Origin: Falciphora oryzae
Taxonomy: Eukaryota; Ascomycota; Sordariomycetes; Magnaporthales; Magnaporthaceae
Assembly: GCA_000733355.1 (NCBI GenBank)
Contig: JNVV01000029.1
Location: 197,768-261,767 of the forward strand
DNA length: 64,000 bases
Direction of reading: 5' to 3'
The notes below the pieces were generated by a model. It ran no database searches. It was not told the DNA's origin and saw only the letters and a program-made list of their open reading frames with translations. Position 1 is the first letter of the stretch; each line of letters starts with the position of its first letter. The translations under genes were made by a program, and so were the position numbers. Below are positions 1-11,499 of the stretch, piece by piece.

Positions 1-1846
1 GAAATCCCAGGAGATGGAGCCGCTGGTCGGCAATGGATGCCCATAAAAAAAAAATCCTGGCAAACCAAACAGCATGTTCATTTTCGGAAGGTGCGTTGGA
101 AAAGAACAAACGGAGCCAGGCCCCTCCCAGCATATCTAATCTGCCAAGGCGACCCCCGGTCCGCCAGCCAGGGATGGATTTGGAGCCGATGCTTTCTGAG
201 CCTTCCTGATTGCACGTGGTGGCAGGCAACGGGAAGCCCTCTCGCCCAAACATTTGCGAGTCTGGGTTTTGCGCATTGGATGCATGATTAAAATGATGGG
301 GAATCTTTGGGACAGTGGGAAAGAGAGGAGAGCTCCAGCTCGTCGAGCCCACGTGTTTGTCGCTCGCGAAAACGCAAAGGGGCTCGAGCTTTGCGCAGGA
401 ACCAAGTTGACGTGCGTCATCCAATGCCGCAGATCGCTTGAAGTAACTCTCCCTCCCGTCTCTCTCTCAGCCTCGTAATTATCGCGTCTTGTCATACGTT
501 TATATTCAGCCGCTCCCGAGTGGAAATTTGCTTCGGCGTGCCTTTTCCTGATATGTCTGACGACCTCCTGCCAATCGGCAAGTCTTGCACTCCTTGAATC
601 ACAAGTGCTCCTTGCGCATGGAAGTCCAGCGTGGAAAGGCACGCCCAGGTCGGCGGAGCACATTCGCAATTGGCTTTTGCTAGCGCATTCATGCCTCTTC
701 GAGATCTGCCTCGGCCAAAAGCCTCTCGCGAGCACGCAACTCCCTAATAGCGCTCTAGCGCTCAAGGAACCGTAATCACAGAGTCGAAAGGCGGGCCCTG
801 GGAAACTCACATGCTCCAACGCAGACGCGCCAAGCATCGACAATGTCGCGCTGGATCGCGCGTGTGCATGGGCTTGTCACCTTGTCTCTGTCGAGCGCGG
901 GCCCATCTCCGATAATCACCATTTAACCGCCCCGGATTTCCTGCGACGACCACGCAGCCACGTCGTCAACGAAGCTGCGACAGGGCCGTCGATCCGGCTG
1001 GTCGGATGGAATGCAGACCTCTGGGACATTGCGGGGGACCGAGTCTGAATGCTCCGGTTGCGGTAAGGGCAAAGGGGTAGTCTCAGTCTCGAACAGTGTG
1101 CTCACTAACCCAACATGCGAGCGCTACTCGGCGATCGCTTGCTGGATAGAAAAAAGTCAATTGCGGAATCTCCTGCAGAGAGGTCACGTTGTCGGACTGA
1201 TGGGTCGGCCTGAGCGGCATTGGGCCAAGCGACAAGCTTCGCCGGGCCAGTCTTTGACGTCATGACCTCCCCAAATCTTGAAACGTCGCCAACCACCAAC
1301 CGGGCCCAGAATCTGCATCTTCCCCAGACTCGATTTGCAGGGTTCTCCAGGCCCCATCAGCCTATCGCCGCCCCTTCAAGGGATCAAGGGATCGAGTAAT
1401 CAGTTCGAATTTTTCTTCCTGTCGAACCGCCCGTGGGGCCACGGCACTTGTTGGGGCTTCCCTTTTGAACCACAAAGCGCGCCAGCCCTGACTTCGCAAA
1501 CGTCACTGGGTGCCCTTAGCCCGCTTTCCCTGGAAGCCCTGATCTCGATGCATCCTTGGACAAAGCTGTCCTTGGATCCTATAACACTCCACCCTATCGC
1601 CGCATACGACTTCTCTCTTCTAGTCGCTTTCGATACAAGATGTCCCATCCCCCCTTTTCGCTCGTCCGCAGCCAAGTCTCTGCGTACAACCCTCCTTGAC
1701 CATATATCCGCATTCTAGAAATCGTCTTGTGAAAACCGCTCCTATTCCCTCGAGTACAGTGCCTCCCCACCGCGACAGTTGAGGCACCCAGAGGAGAGGA
1801 ACAAAGCCATACCACATTAGTTGGCCACACTACACCAGGCAGAAAC
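1..1846. other. Intergenic, no gene supported
   Basis: Open frames on both strands are short, overlap one another and resemble no family I recognise. The last 150 bases are presumably the promoter and 5' leader of the gene starting at 1847. Confidence 0.5.
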
Positions 1847-2596
1847 ATGGGGAGCTCCAAATTCCACACGCTCAGGAAGCTTGTGTATGTTTTCCCTCTC
1901 TTCTTTGCTGCACACCGACTGTCTTAATGGAACCAGTGGACTCTAACACGCTTGAATGAATATAGGAGCCCTGCAAAACACCAGCAGCTCCAAGACGACC
2001 CCAGCGACGAACTGGCCATGGTCGGCAGGTCCGAGGTCCCCGTCTGCCTCGCCGCCGACAGGCCCCCAGCACACCTCCTGCAATCCCTGCACAGCCGCGA
2101 CGCCGCTGCCACCACCAGCGGCGGCAGCAGCAGCAACAAGAGGCCGGCACCGCTCACCCCGCCCAGGTCACCACCTCGGTCAGCCGCGGGCGCCGCGACT
2201 TCGAACCCTGCATCCGGCAGCCGGAGCGGTAGCAGCAGCCCAGTCACGGCGGTGCCGCCAGATAGCCCCCTGAGCGGGTATCGCCGGTCGCCCGTGCCGG
2301 AGCCCATCCTGGAGGCCGACGAGCTGGAAGAGGAGGCAGAGCCGCTCCGGCCAATCGACGCGGCGGCGGCGCCTCCACCGCCGGCACCGGCAGCGGCGAC
2401 GTCGAGGTCCCGCTGCTCGCTAGAGAGCATCGCCGAAACTCCCACACCGTTTGTGGAAGGCGAGGGTAGCGATCAGACGTTGCCGTCGCTCACTGCGTCG
2501 TCATCGGCCGCGTCCTCGCTGGCGGGGAGGCCGTCGAGCGAGGAGGTTGATATCAGGGGAGGTGTCGCCCTGCCGGCGAAAATGGGCGACAAATAG
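1847..2596 (+). CDS. Small disordered Ser/Pro/Ala-rich protein, unknown function
   Basis: I do not recognise this gene. Two exons are proposed, 1847-1884 and 1966-2596. The intron at 1885-1965 has a GTATGT donor, a CTAAC branch sequence about 20 bases before the end, and a TAG acceptor. The splice joins in frame and gives 222 residues starting MGSSKFHTLRKLVSPAKHQQ. The protein is rich in Ser, Pro, Ala and Gly, with a TPPRSPPRS stretch and an acidic LEADELEEEAEP patch in the middle, so it is probably mostly disordered. There is no signal peptide or membrane segment. The 5' exon is too short for an ORF caller, so the start rests on the splice logic and the absence of a better upstream ATG. It could be a lineage-restricted regulatory protein, but nothing in the sequence shows a role. 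Confidence 0.6.
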
Positions 2597-3767
2597 ACGC
2601 TGTCGGTGAGGCAGTCGGTGTGCGTCGCTGACTTCCGACGAGGCTAGGGAAAAGAGGTTTTCACGGACAGGGGTGTCTGGCGTAAACGGCCTCATCATCA
2701 CTATACCTGGCCCAGGGTTTGAACCTTCCATTTTTGCATTTGACTTTTATGTACATCATCCTTCACACGAAGTTACGACACAGATTAAAGGGTACTAGTG
2801 CTATCCCAGCTTATGTGACTGGTTCATTTACGAACGATGGCAGCCCCTTTGGCTTGAGGTGCTACTTGTTTGGCTAAAGGTGTAGAAGCAAATTAAAGTT
2901 ATGATGCTAGCCGAACTGGATAGTCCCCCGGACTAGAACGGCCCGCCATCTCGAAGCCAAAATGCCTCTTATGCTCGTGCGTGGCCCCAATAGGTCCACA
3001 AGAATCCTCTCCCGGCCTACGTTGACTGCCCTGGGCTTTTACATACAGGGGCTGGAAATAGTGCGGTTGCAGCACAGGATATTGAAGGAATCTATCGATG
3101 TGGCATTGGGCATAGTCTGCACAGCGTCTAATGTAACAAGAAAATTAGAACGTGTGTGCAGGACGTGACTTCGTAAGGCGTAAGCGTTGGTACATTGGTA
3201 TAAGGAATCGGCAACTTGTAAAAGGGGTACAGGAAGGTCGTCAAGCCAAGAACAAATTGGTACATGAGTCTGGGGTATTGAGAAATTCGCAAAGCAAAAG
3301 GAGTGTGTAGGGGTATCGAAGTGTATCCAAAACTCCTTCGCGTCTTTGTGTCCAAGCAGTACGGTCGAGGGGGATGTGAAGTGACGATGATGTGTGCAAA
3401 AACTCCTTCTTATCTTTGTGTCCAAGCAGTGCGACTGGGGAAGGCGAAGTGACGAGGAAAAGCCAAAAAAGGGGAACAAAGCACCCAAGAAACAAAAGCC
3501 AGAAATTCATTGTTCTCGTGAAACATCTCCATCAGCCTCCTGGCCATACGCTTCTTCATTTCATCTCCCCCGGCCTTCTTTCTGGCCTTCTCCCCTGTGC
3601 TTGCGGTGGTGCTTGATGCTCGTTCTGGAGCTCTTGCTAGGTGCGACGGCTGTGTGATGGCAGTCTTTGCTTGATTCCAGGCCCGCCCGGGATGATAGGT
3701 GGCAGTGACGACGGTTGATAGTAGAGAGTATGGCTGGCAGTGGCGGGAAAAGGAAAAATGACGACTT
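2597..3767. other. Intergenic with a short tandem duplication
   Basis: This is the space between two convergent genes, the small + strand gene and the zinc-cluster gene on the - strand. It holds the tandem duplication at 3322-3455, listed separately. The ORFs here are short, repeat-derived or antisense to each other, and none looks like a known protein. Confidence 0.5.
3322..3455. repeat. Tandem duplication, two copies, about 69-bp period
   Basis: Copy one spans about 3322-3387 and copy two about 3391-3455. Both share AACTCCTTC, then TCTTTGTGTCCAAGCAGT, then a GAAGTGACGA end. They differ at several internal positions, so the duplication is not recent. It lies downstream of both flanking genes. 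Confidence 0.75.
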
Positions 3768-6704
3768 CTACGGCTCAAACTTCTCCTTGACGGAGACCTC
3801 CGAGCTGGCCCAGGCGTCGAACTTCCCAAAGCCCTTCCACTTTGGGAGATTGCTCACGTTGTCCGTGAACCGGGGCATGAGAGTCCTGGCGATGACGGCC
3901 GAGGTGAACTGAGCCAAGTCGTTGTAGCCGTGAGTCTCTGGGCGGTCCAGGTGCCGCGTGGGGTTCCTGGCGAGCTCCGCCAGCTCGTCGGTGGACGGGT
4001 GCGTGTGCATGTCGTGGCAGATGACCTGGCCGACGGCGACGAGCGCGGCCTCGCCCAGCAGCCCGCCGTTGCGCAGCCCGTCCTCCTCCATCGAGGCGCC
4101 CAGCACGACGCGCAGCCGCATGAGGAAGCCCCGCGAGTCCTCGTGGAACGACTTGGCGAGGTCGCGCCTCCACTGCAGCTTGCTGTTGCTGTCCCCCGCG
4201 GTGGCGACGTGGTTGGCGTTGCGCACGAACTCGGGCCACCGGACGTCGCCGGCGGCCTGGTCGAGGCGGGCCATGAGCGCCGCGGCGGGCAGGCCCTCGG
4301 CCAGCGTGGCGGCGAGCTGGCAGACGGCGAGCAGGTCCATGTCGAGCTCCATGTCGAGCAGGCGCCGGACCGTGTCGAGCGCGGGACCGGCCAGGCGCCC
4401 CGTGCGGCCCAGCCAGACGAGGTAGAAGACGCACATGGCCTTGCGCTTGAGGTCGAGCACGTTGCGGCCCAGGTTCTCGGCGGCGCACCTGTGCGTGCGC
4501 CCGTCCTCGCCGTTGCGCTCGCAGTCCTTGCCGCTCTTGACGCACCCCGTGCAGCGCCCGCTGCCGTCCGCGGCGGGCTGACACTTTGACTTCTTGCGGC
4601 GGCACTCCTTGCAGGTGTTGCTGCTGCTCGACACCCTGCGCTTCTTGGTGGCGCCTTGCTCTGGCGACTCGCCCTGGCAGTCGCCGCCGGCTTTGCGCTT
4701 CCTGCTGCTGCTGCTTCTGCTGCCGGTGCTTGCGGCAATGGGAGGGGCGGCTGTGGCTGGCCGCGGCGGCTGCTGCTGCTTCTCGCCGATGGCTTCATCG
4801 AGCTCTAGGCCGAGCAGATCCTCCGGGGAGGGGCTGTCTTCCCTAAGGCCGATGACCTCCTGTGCCGGCAGCGGCCGTCCAGAGAGCGTAGGGGTGAAGC
4901 TAGTGGCGTATGGCGACTCCTGGAGCAGGGTAGGGTCCACCGGAGGAGAAGATGACTGCACGTGCGGCTTGAAGGCGGCATTGCGTGGCAGGGTGAGCAG
5001 CGGCTGCTGGAGAAGAGCAGGGTCTATCGTAGCAGGAGACGGCTGCTGCTGCGGCGGCTGCGATCCTCCGGACGCCTTAAACTTATCACAGATCGGGAGG
5101 ACTGATGTCGGCAGCGGCTGCGGCTGTGGCGGCTGCGACCCTCCAGACACCTTGAATTTGTCGCAGATCGGGAAGATTGGCGTCGGCAGCGGCTGGGCAG
5201 CGGGTATAGGGCTTCCCCAGAGCGAGCCGGATTCATCCGACAGCAGTGACTGGGCAGCGGGTACAGGGCTTCCCCAGAGCGAGCTGGATCCGTCTGACAT
5301 CTGCGGGGAGAGCACAGCAGTAGATGGCGGCTGCTGAAGGAGATCGGTGCTGACGGTAGCAGGAGATGACTGCTGCCGTGGCTCAGGGGCAGCAGGGGTC
5401 GCGATGGTAGGCGACGGCAGCGTCTGGAAGACGAGCGAAGGGCTTCCCCAGAGCGAGCTTGATATACTCGGCATCTGAGGGGATAGCAGAGCAGTTGATG
5501 GCGGCTGCTTGAGAAGGGCAGGGTTTATAATGGCAAGAGACGGCTGCTGCTGCGGCTCAGGGGTTTGGTCGGCGACAGGGGCGCTGGTATTAGCGGCCGC
5601 CCTGATTGCCTCCTCAAAGTCGAACGAGGGGATGTCATCCTCGCCAGCAGAGAGTAGGAGTCGGGGATTAGGACCCAGGCAAGCGAAAGGGTCGTCGACA
5701 TTATCGGAGCTAGGCTCGACGATAGAGACGTCCTCGCCGGTGGAGAGTAGGAGCTGAGGATCAGGGCCCAGGCAAGCGAAGGGGCCGTCGGCACGATCGA
5801 CCTCATAAGTGGCATCGGAGCTGAGCTCGACGATGGAGGTGTCCTCGCCAGTGGAGAGCAGGAACTGGGGATCAGGACCCAGACAAGCGAAAGGATCTTC
5901 GGCATTATCGGCCTCATGAGCAGTATCGGAGCTGAGCTCGACGATAGACGTGCTCTCGCCAGTAGGTAGCGGCTCTTGCAGCTCGAGGTCCAGGCAGTCG
6001 AGAGGGTAGCCAGTATTATCGGCCCCAGTAACGACATCAGAGCTAAGCTCGCCGGTGGGTAGTGCCTCTTGCGGCTCAGGGACCAGGCGGTCAACAGGGG
6101 CGCCAGTATTGGCGATCGCCCAAGCAGTTTCTTCAGAGCCGAGCTTGATGGTAGGGTTGGCCTCGCTAGCAGATGGCAGCTGCTGAGGCTCAGGGGCAGC
6201 AGAGACAGCAGGGACAGTGGTCGCCCAGGCAGCATCCACGAAGAAGCTGGAGTTGGTAGGAGGATTGATCTCTCCATTGGGGTCGACGAACTGGGGAACT
6301 TGAGACTGCTCCATCTGGGTGCCAGGCATGGTTGCAGGGTTCCAGCAGTTTGACGATGTTTCTTGCAGGGACTGCTGCGGCACTATGCCGGGGTTATACC
6401 AGCCAGGCATAGTATTGACGCCGCTGATGAGGGGGTTGCCATAGCAGTCGACCATGATGCCGTTGCCGCTCATGAAGGAGCCGGTCATCATGCTGCTGCC
6501 GCTGTCTGAGGAGCTGGCATAGGGGCTGACCATCATGTCACTGCCGCTATTTGAGGAGCTGGCGTAGGGGTTGGCCATGATGTTGTTGCCGCTGTTATAG
6601 CAGTCGGCAAAGGAGCTGTCCATCAAGGGTTGCTGAGGAAGCTTCTGGCTGAACATGTATTCAGAATGGTCCGCGCCGAACATGTAGTCCTGCTGGAAGT
6701 TCAT
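3768..6704 (-). CDS. Large Zn(II)2Cys6 zinc-cluster transcription factor with internal repeats
   Basis: A single open frame of 978 residues. A complete zinc cluster lies at about residues 698-728 (C-x2-C-x6-C-x9-C-x2-C-x6-C), preceded by a basic ATKKRRV nuclear-signal-like stretch. Such clusters bind two zinc ions and recognise CGG-type DNA sites. The first 690 residues are low-complexity: an Asn/Ser/Met/Gly-rich N-terminus, then about five copies of a 31-37 residue unit around TSIVELSSD and DPFACLGPDPQ, then repeated SSLWGSP and PICDKFK units and Gln/Pro-rich runs, resembling an activation region. The last 250 residues are helical in character and I do not recognise them. The cluster normally sits near the N-terminus, so its position here is unusual. 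The start at 6704 is the first ATG of the frame. The target genes are unknown. Confidence 0.85.
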   Translation of the reverse strand: MNFQQDYMFGADHSEYMFSQKLPQQPLMDSSFADCYNSGNNIMANPYASSSNSGSDMMVSPYASSSDSGSSMMTGSFMSGNGIMVDCYGNPLISGVNTMPGWYNPGIVPQQSLQETSSNCWNPATMPGTQMEQSQVPQFVDPNGEINPPTNSSFFVDAAWATTVPAVSAAPEPQQLPSASEANPTIKLGSEETAWAIANTGAPVDRLVPEPQEALPTGELSSDVVTGADNTGYPLDCLDLELQEPLPTGESTSIVELSSDTAHEADNAEDPFACLGPDPQFLLSTGEDTSIVELSSDATYEVDRADGPFACLGPDPQLLLSTGEDVSIVEPSSDNVDDPFACLGPNPRLLLSAGEDDIPSFDFEEAIRAAANTSAPVADQTPEPQQQPSLAIINPALLKQPPSTALLSPQMPSISSSLWGSPSLVFQTLPSPTIATPAAPEPRQQSSPATVSTDLLQQPPSTAVLSPQMSDGSSSLWGSPVPAAQSLLSDESGSLWGSPIPAAQPLPTPIFPICDKFKVSGGSQPPQPQPLPTSVLPICDKFKASGGSQPPQQQPSPATIDPALLQQPLLTLPRNAAFKPHVQSSSPPVDPTLLQESPYATSFTPTLSGRPLPAQEVIGLREDSPSPEDLLGLELDEAIGEKQQQPPRPATAAPPIAASTGSRSSSSRKRKAGGDCQGESPEQGATKKRRVSSSSNTCKECRRKKSKCQPAADGSGRCTGCVKSGKDCERNGEDGRTHRCAAENLGRNVLDLKRKAMCVFYLVWLGRTGRLAGPALDTVRRLLDMELDMDLLAVCQLAATLAEGLPAAALMARLDQAAGDVRWPEFVRNANHVATAGDSNSKLQWRRDLAKSFHEDSRGFLMRLRVVLGASMEEDGLRNGGLLGEAALVAVGQVICHDMHTHPSTDELAELARNPTRHLDRPETHGYNDLAQFTSAVIARTLMPRFTDNVSNLPKWKGFGKFDAWASSEVSVKEKFEP

Positions 6705-9621
6705 CTTGACTGGCTTGTCCTGCTATTGTTCAAGCTGGAGCTCTGTCAAGTGTGGTGAGGCCGGCTTCTTTCTGCTTGGCTTAACTCGATCGATCGTCAG
6801 ATTGAGAGCAATAGTGCTAGAAAGTGATGTGTAGAAAGCCAGGTCAGAGGAGCAGATCTGTGGAAAACAGCCGGGGAGCCCGCGATTATGTATTGCAATC
6901 TCTTGAAGAGAGTTTCTTGACACCCACCAGCATGTTCTGAACACAGTTCTGACACTCTCGCGAGTCCCCCCATGGCGTGGGCGAGGCAAAGTATCAGAGG
7001 ATAAGTCTTTGGTTGAGGGCGCGGACCAGACTTGGATGGCAAGCGGCCGGCCAGTCAGAGACTGACCAGCCCAGTGGAACCCTACTTTAGTGGGCAGAAG
7101 ACATGTCTATGATGAGGAGGCCGGAGACGATACTAGCTAAACTTCATATCTCAAGGGTTGCTTCACGAGAGGCCTCAAGCCAGAGACTCTAGGGGGGCTG
7201 GGCAGGCGTTGTGTTGTGGGAGGGTGGGTGACCAGCTCTCTACACACTGTATCCCTACTGGAGACCCCGAAGTTGTCGGGGAGAAGCGCAGCAACTGAAC
7301 TTGGAGACTATTTCCTTACAGCAGAGCAACCTCCTTGCCCAAACTCCTAGGCTGTCGAGATCTAGAAAGGAGCTCTGTTACGTTGTCTATGTACCATCAC
7401 CAGAGCCAGGCATCTGTCCGTGCAAAGAAACAACTACGAGCGCCGCTGTGCTGCTCTCCCAACTGTCCCCTGATTCCAACCTCCTGCCCGTTGTGAGTCG
7501 TTGTCGAGAAACGGTTGGGGCTGAACCTTATGGACCCCTTATCCCACGAGTCTGGGAAGCTTCCTAACGGCCCTATCTCCGACTGGTCAATCGACGCTGG
7601 CGTCGGGCTTGAAGCTTATTCTATGCTAATTTTAGGATTAGGCTCACGGGCAGCTTCTGACTGATCGGAACGACCTGGAAACGGCAAGACGATGGAGGGA
7701 GGTCGATCGACCAGACCACCTCCGAGCTTCTCGCCGAACCGACTGAGGAACAAGACTCTCTTGGCTTTTGGGTCTTGGCCCACCAGGCGGGGCTTGTCCG
7801 ACCACAAAGACTACTCCAGTCTTGAAGGCATCAGAGACCTCGGAGCTCCGAAGACCGCTTAATCGAGCCGACGAAGGAGACATGGATCGTCGCGAGGCGT
7901 TCTGTGACTTTGGGTACTCTGGTCATCGGGGCAACGTAGACCTGACGAGCGCCATCCCAAGAGGCGGTCGCATCCCGATTATCCTACACCAGGCGATAGC
8001 CCTGTCGAAGCTCGTTAGAGCGAGTGCGCCGGATCAGCCTGATACCGACTATACCCGTATCATCCGCATCTAGCGCCCGCTCACACTACCACGGGGACGA
8101 AAAACACAGTGTTGACAGTGGGATTCAAAAGGGCGAAGCGGAGGGGATTGGAAAGAGAAAGAGAAAAAGAAGAAAAAGTGAGTCGGCCACTTTCTGGTTT
8201 GAGATCAACTATTAAAATCATTAATCTTGCATTCTAAAGAATGCAGCAGCGCAGGCTGTTGCGCCGTTAGGACAACCGGAATCCAACTCAGGAGTTCAGG
8301 GATAACATGTTTTCTTGCTTGTGCCCATTTTCTTGATTGGCTGCCAGGCGCAAAGTTACCTATCCCACGTGCGCTAGGCAGGCAGACACATGGCTCCCCA
8401 GGAAATCCGATCCTGGTCCTGGATAGCACAGTATGGAGATGATAACGGTCCACCAGGTGCCCTTCGGAAACACGCCGGGCAGGTCAAAGTCGTTCGCCCC
8501 TGACGAATATCATATCCACAAGACGCATCCAATAGGGAAAAAACACTCTCAGACCTTGCCTTGGCCAAAGTTCCCCGTTCAGATCAAGGCCAACCCTGAA
8601 TACCATGAAACCAGACATGGCAGTATGGCTAAATACTGCCTCCTCAAGCCATGAGTCTGTCATCTTCCATACCTTGGTCCTGCCGAGGCAAGTATTCGCC
8701 CCCTCGGAGCTCCGAGGATTCGCCCGGCTAGCATCATGACGTTTATTTATTCCCACACATTCAGCCAAACAAGTTGCACCGTGGTCAGGCGCGATATTGA
8801 GTTGGTAGGAAGCTCTGGTCCTCTGAGAGTTTACTTGTTTGTTACATTGTTCTCCCTGGTCCATCGAACCTATCGAAAGAGATCCATGGGGTTCCTCGCT
8901 CTTCTGTGGGGTAAATTCCTACCAGTTTCCGGGAGGAAAGCTCCGAGCTAGCCACCGTGCTCCGGGCTTGAACGGTCAGCCCGTAACGGATGAGCTGATA
9001 TCTAACGACGCGGCAACGGCCGAAAGGACAACCAGAGGCTCAAATGCACAGTTGGAGAGGTGACTTCAACTACGCAAGAGGCACATGTAGGAACAAGAAA
9101 CGTGGTTTGTTATGGGGAATCCGCTTCCTAGAATACAAGTCGCAAGTAAAGAAAACGTCGCATGCTTCGTCCTCTGTGCCCGTTACTAATGCAATATCGA
9201 AAACATTATAAAATCGCGAAATCGATCCCGGCAGTGATTCTACTCCTTTCGTTCGCCTGTAAAATAAAAAAACAGACGAAGCAAATGATTTTAACATAGA
9301 AAACGGGTCGCCCCTATTGCTGCTTCTCAACTGGTCCCCAACCATCAATGAGTCTAGCTCCGACAAGGTATATCCTCGTCGAATCGGTCGTGAACAAGAT
9401 CAGTCGAGGCCACGTCGGAGACCTCATTATCGCAGTAATCTTAAGCGGCACCGTTATGTTGACCAAACCGGAGCGGCCAGACACATCCGCCAGGGATTCC
9501 AACCGGTGTCGTAGCGTCGTCCGCCCTGATGATGAAATGCCGAGGGATCTAATGCCTTCCCCTCCCCGCCTCGAGTCCGTGGGTAGTGATAGCAACGCAA
9601 AGAATAACATGGTATCTTTCT
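6705..9621. other. Intergenic, no gene supported
   Basis: About 2.9 kb between the zinc-cluster gene and the 3' end of the GH72 gene. The ORFs are all under 130 codons and show no recognisable motif. The part next to 6704 is presumably the promoter of the zinc-cluster gene, and the part near 9.5 kb the 3' region of the GH72 gene. Confidence 0.45.
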
Positions 9622-11499
9622 CTAGAAAAGCATAGCAACAATCATGGCCACCGACAAGGGTGTGGCAACGAGCATAGCCTTGCTGACCTGACCTTGCGAG
9701 GCAGAGTCCTTCTTGGGAGCGGTAGTGGTGGCTGAAGCCGCGGTGCCGGACCCAGAGCTAGTGGTGGAACCGCCGCTGGTGCTAGTGCTGGGAGTGTTGA
9801 TGGGGCCACTGCCCGCGCCGCTGTTAGAGCCAGGCTGGTTGATGGCGTCGTTCGCAAGCTGCTTGACCTCGAGTCCAGTCACAGCAGTGCCGTTCTTGCT
9901 CTTGATCTTCTGGGTGACCTTCATGTTCGAAACCTGGATGATCTTGCCGCTCGGGGTGGGCTTCACGCCGCCCGCGATGATCTCAGCAGCACCAGGGGGA
10001 AGGACCGGGAGGGTGAAGTTGCCGTTGAAGCCCTTCTCCTTGATGAGCGAGGCCTCGCACTTGGGCGGGGTAGGCGGCGTCGAGGCAGCCTTGACGCCAT
10101 AGACCTTCTTGAAGTCGAGCTTGGCCAGCTGCGCCTTCAGCGTGTAGTAGTCGTCCAGGAGCGTGACGGAGCCGTCCTTAGCGACCTCCACCAGGCCATA
10201 GTTGTTGGGCTCCTGGGTGTACTCGTAGACGACGCCACCGCTGAAGACGCTGGTCATCTGGTCGCCGTACATGGCACCGACCTCCGTGAAGAGACGGGGA
10301 GACGGCGTGTTGCATCCGTACTCGGAGTAGAAGACCGGGACAGCCGTGCCCTTGAAGCCAGAGACCAGCTGGTCGTAGCCGCTCGTTTTGAAGCTACTAT
10401 CTCCACACCACGAGTAGCTGTTCAGGGCAAAGATGTCGGAACGGCTCATGTCCTTCTCCTCACCGGCGATGGAGCACTGGAAGTAGTTGTAGCTGTCGAA
10501 GAGGACCTCGCGCACGTCGGCGGCCGAGTAGCCGATAGGGATGGGGCGGGTGCTGTGCTTAGCAACATAGTTCTTCAGGTCCCTGGTGACGGCCCGGATG
10601 TAGGGCGGCACCTGGGAAGCGCTCTTGAGATCGTTGATGACCTCGTTGCCCGAGAAGAAGGCCAGGGTATTGGGGTAGCCCTTGAACGCCTCGACGATGG
10701 CAAAGGTGCGGTTCAGGTACGCGGCGTAGTACGACTCCCACGGGTTGAAGTTCTGGAGCGACTCGCCAACCAGGGGCGAGTTGACGTCCAGAATCATGTA
10801 GATGCCAGCCTGTACAGACAAGGTCAGTACTCAGAATGCCAGATGGCAGGCTGCATGACGCCCAGAGAAGTCACCTACAGCGTTGAAGACACTGGCGCAC
10901 GCGTCGTGGTTCAGGTTCGGGTCCAGGTTGTAGACACGAATGGCGTTGGCGCCAAGGGCCTGGATCAGAGCAGCATCCTGCGGAGAGCGATTAGGTCAGC
11001 GCAAGTCTAGACAGGGGGAGCGAGCCACCAGGGCAACGAGAACTTACACGTATGCAGACGTCGGCGTTGCTGAGAGGGTCCCTACCCTGATCAGGCTTGT
11101 AGCCAGCGGAGCCGCCAGGCTGGTAGGCGACGCCGACGATCTGGAAGCGGTTGCCGGTGTCGGGGTGAACGAAGTGGTCGTTCTTAAACGCCATCGGCTT
11201 CACAGCGGCCGCCAGGGTCGCCCCAAGGGCAACCAGGGTTGTTTGGACCTATGCCACAACATGCCGGTTAACATCGCACATTTTCGGCCGGGCGAGAGCA
11301 GCCGGCTGATAGGAGACGGCCCGGGATTCTGCGCCGATGTGATCGAACCGAGACCTGAGCCCCCGGCTCGGGTCCGTGGTGTTTCGCTCGGGAACAGTGT
11401 GATTGGAGGCCTCGAAACGACAAAATCCGGGTTCCAGGGAGTTGGAGGGCGTGATCGACGATGCATAGGGAGGCCAGCTGTGGCAGCACTTACGAGCAT
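9622..11499 (-). CDS. GPI-anchored beta-1,3-glucanosyltransferase, GH72 (Gel/Gas family)
   Basis: Elongates and branches cell-wall beta-1,3-glucan at the plasma membrane and wall. Four exons are proposed: 11499-11494, 11248-11048, 10977-10879 and 10809-9622, giving 497 residues. Each intron has a GTAAGT or GTAGGT donor, and joining restores a continuous GH72 domain (VYNLDPNLNHDAC, FNAAGIYMILDVN). The N-terminus MLVQTTLVALGATLAAAV is a signal peptide. The acid/base Glu is at about residue 158 (FFSGNE) and the nucleophile Glu at about 265 (YSEYGC). There is no C-terminal Cys-rich CBM43 domain, so it belongs with the Gel1-like rather than the Gel4-like members. A Ser/Thr/Gly-rich linker follows, then a hydrophobic C-terminus suited to GPI attachment. 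The first coding exon is only six bases, so automatic annotation may start the protein internally. Confidence 0.92.
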
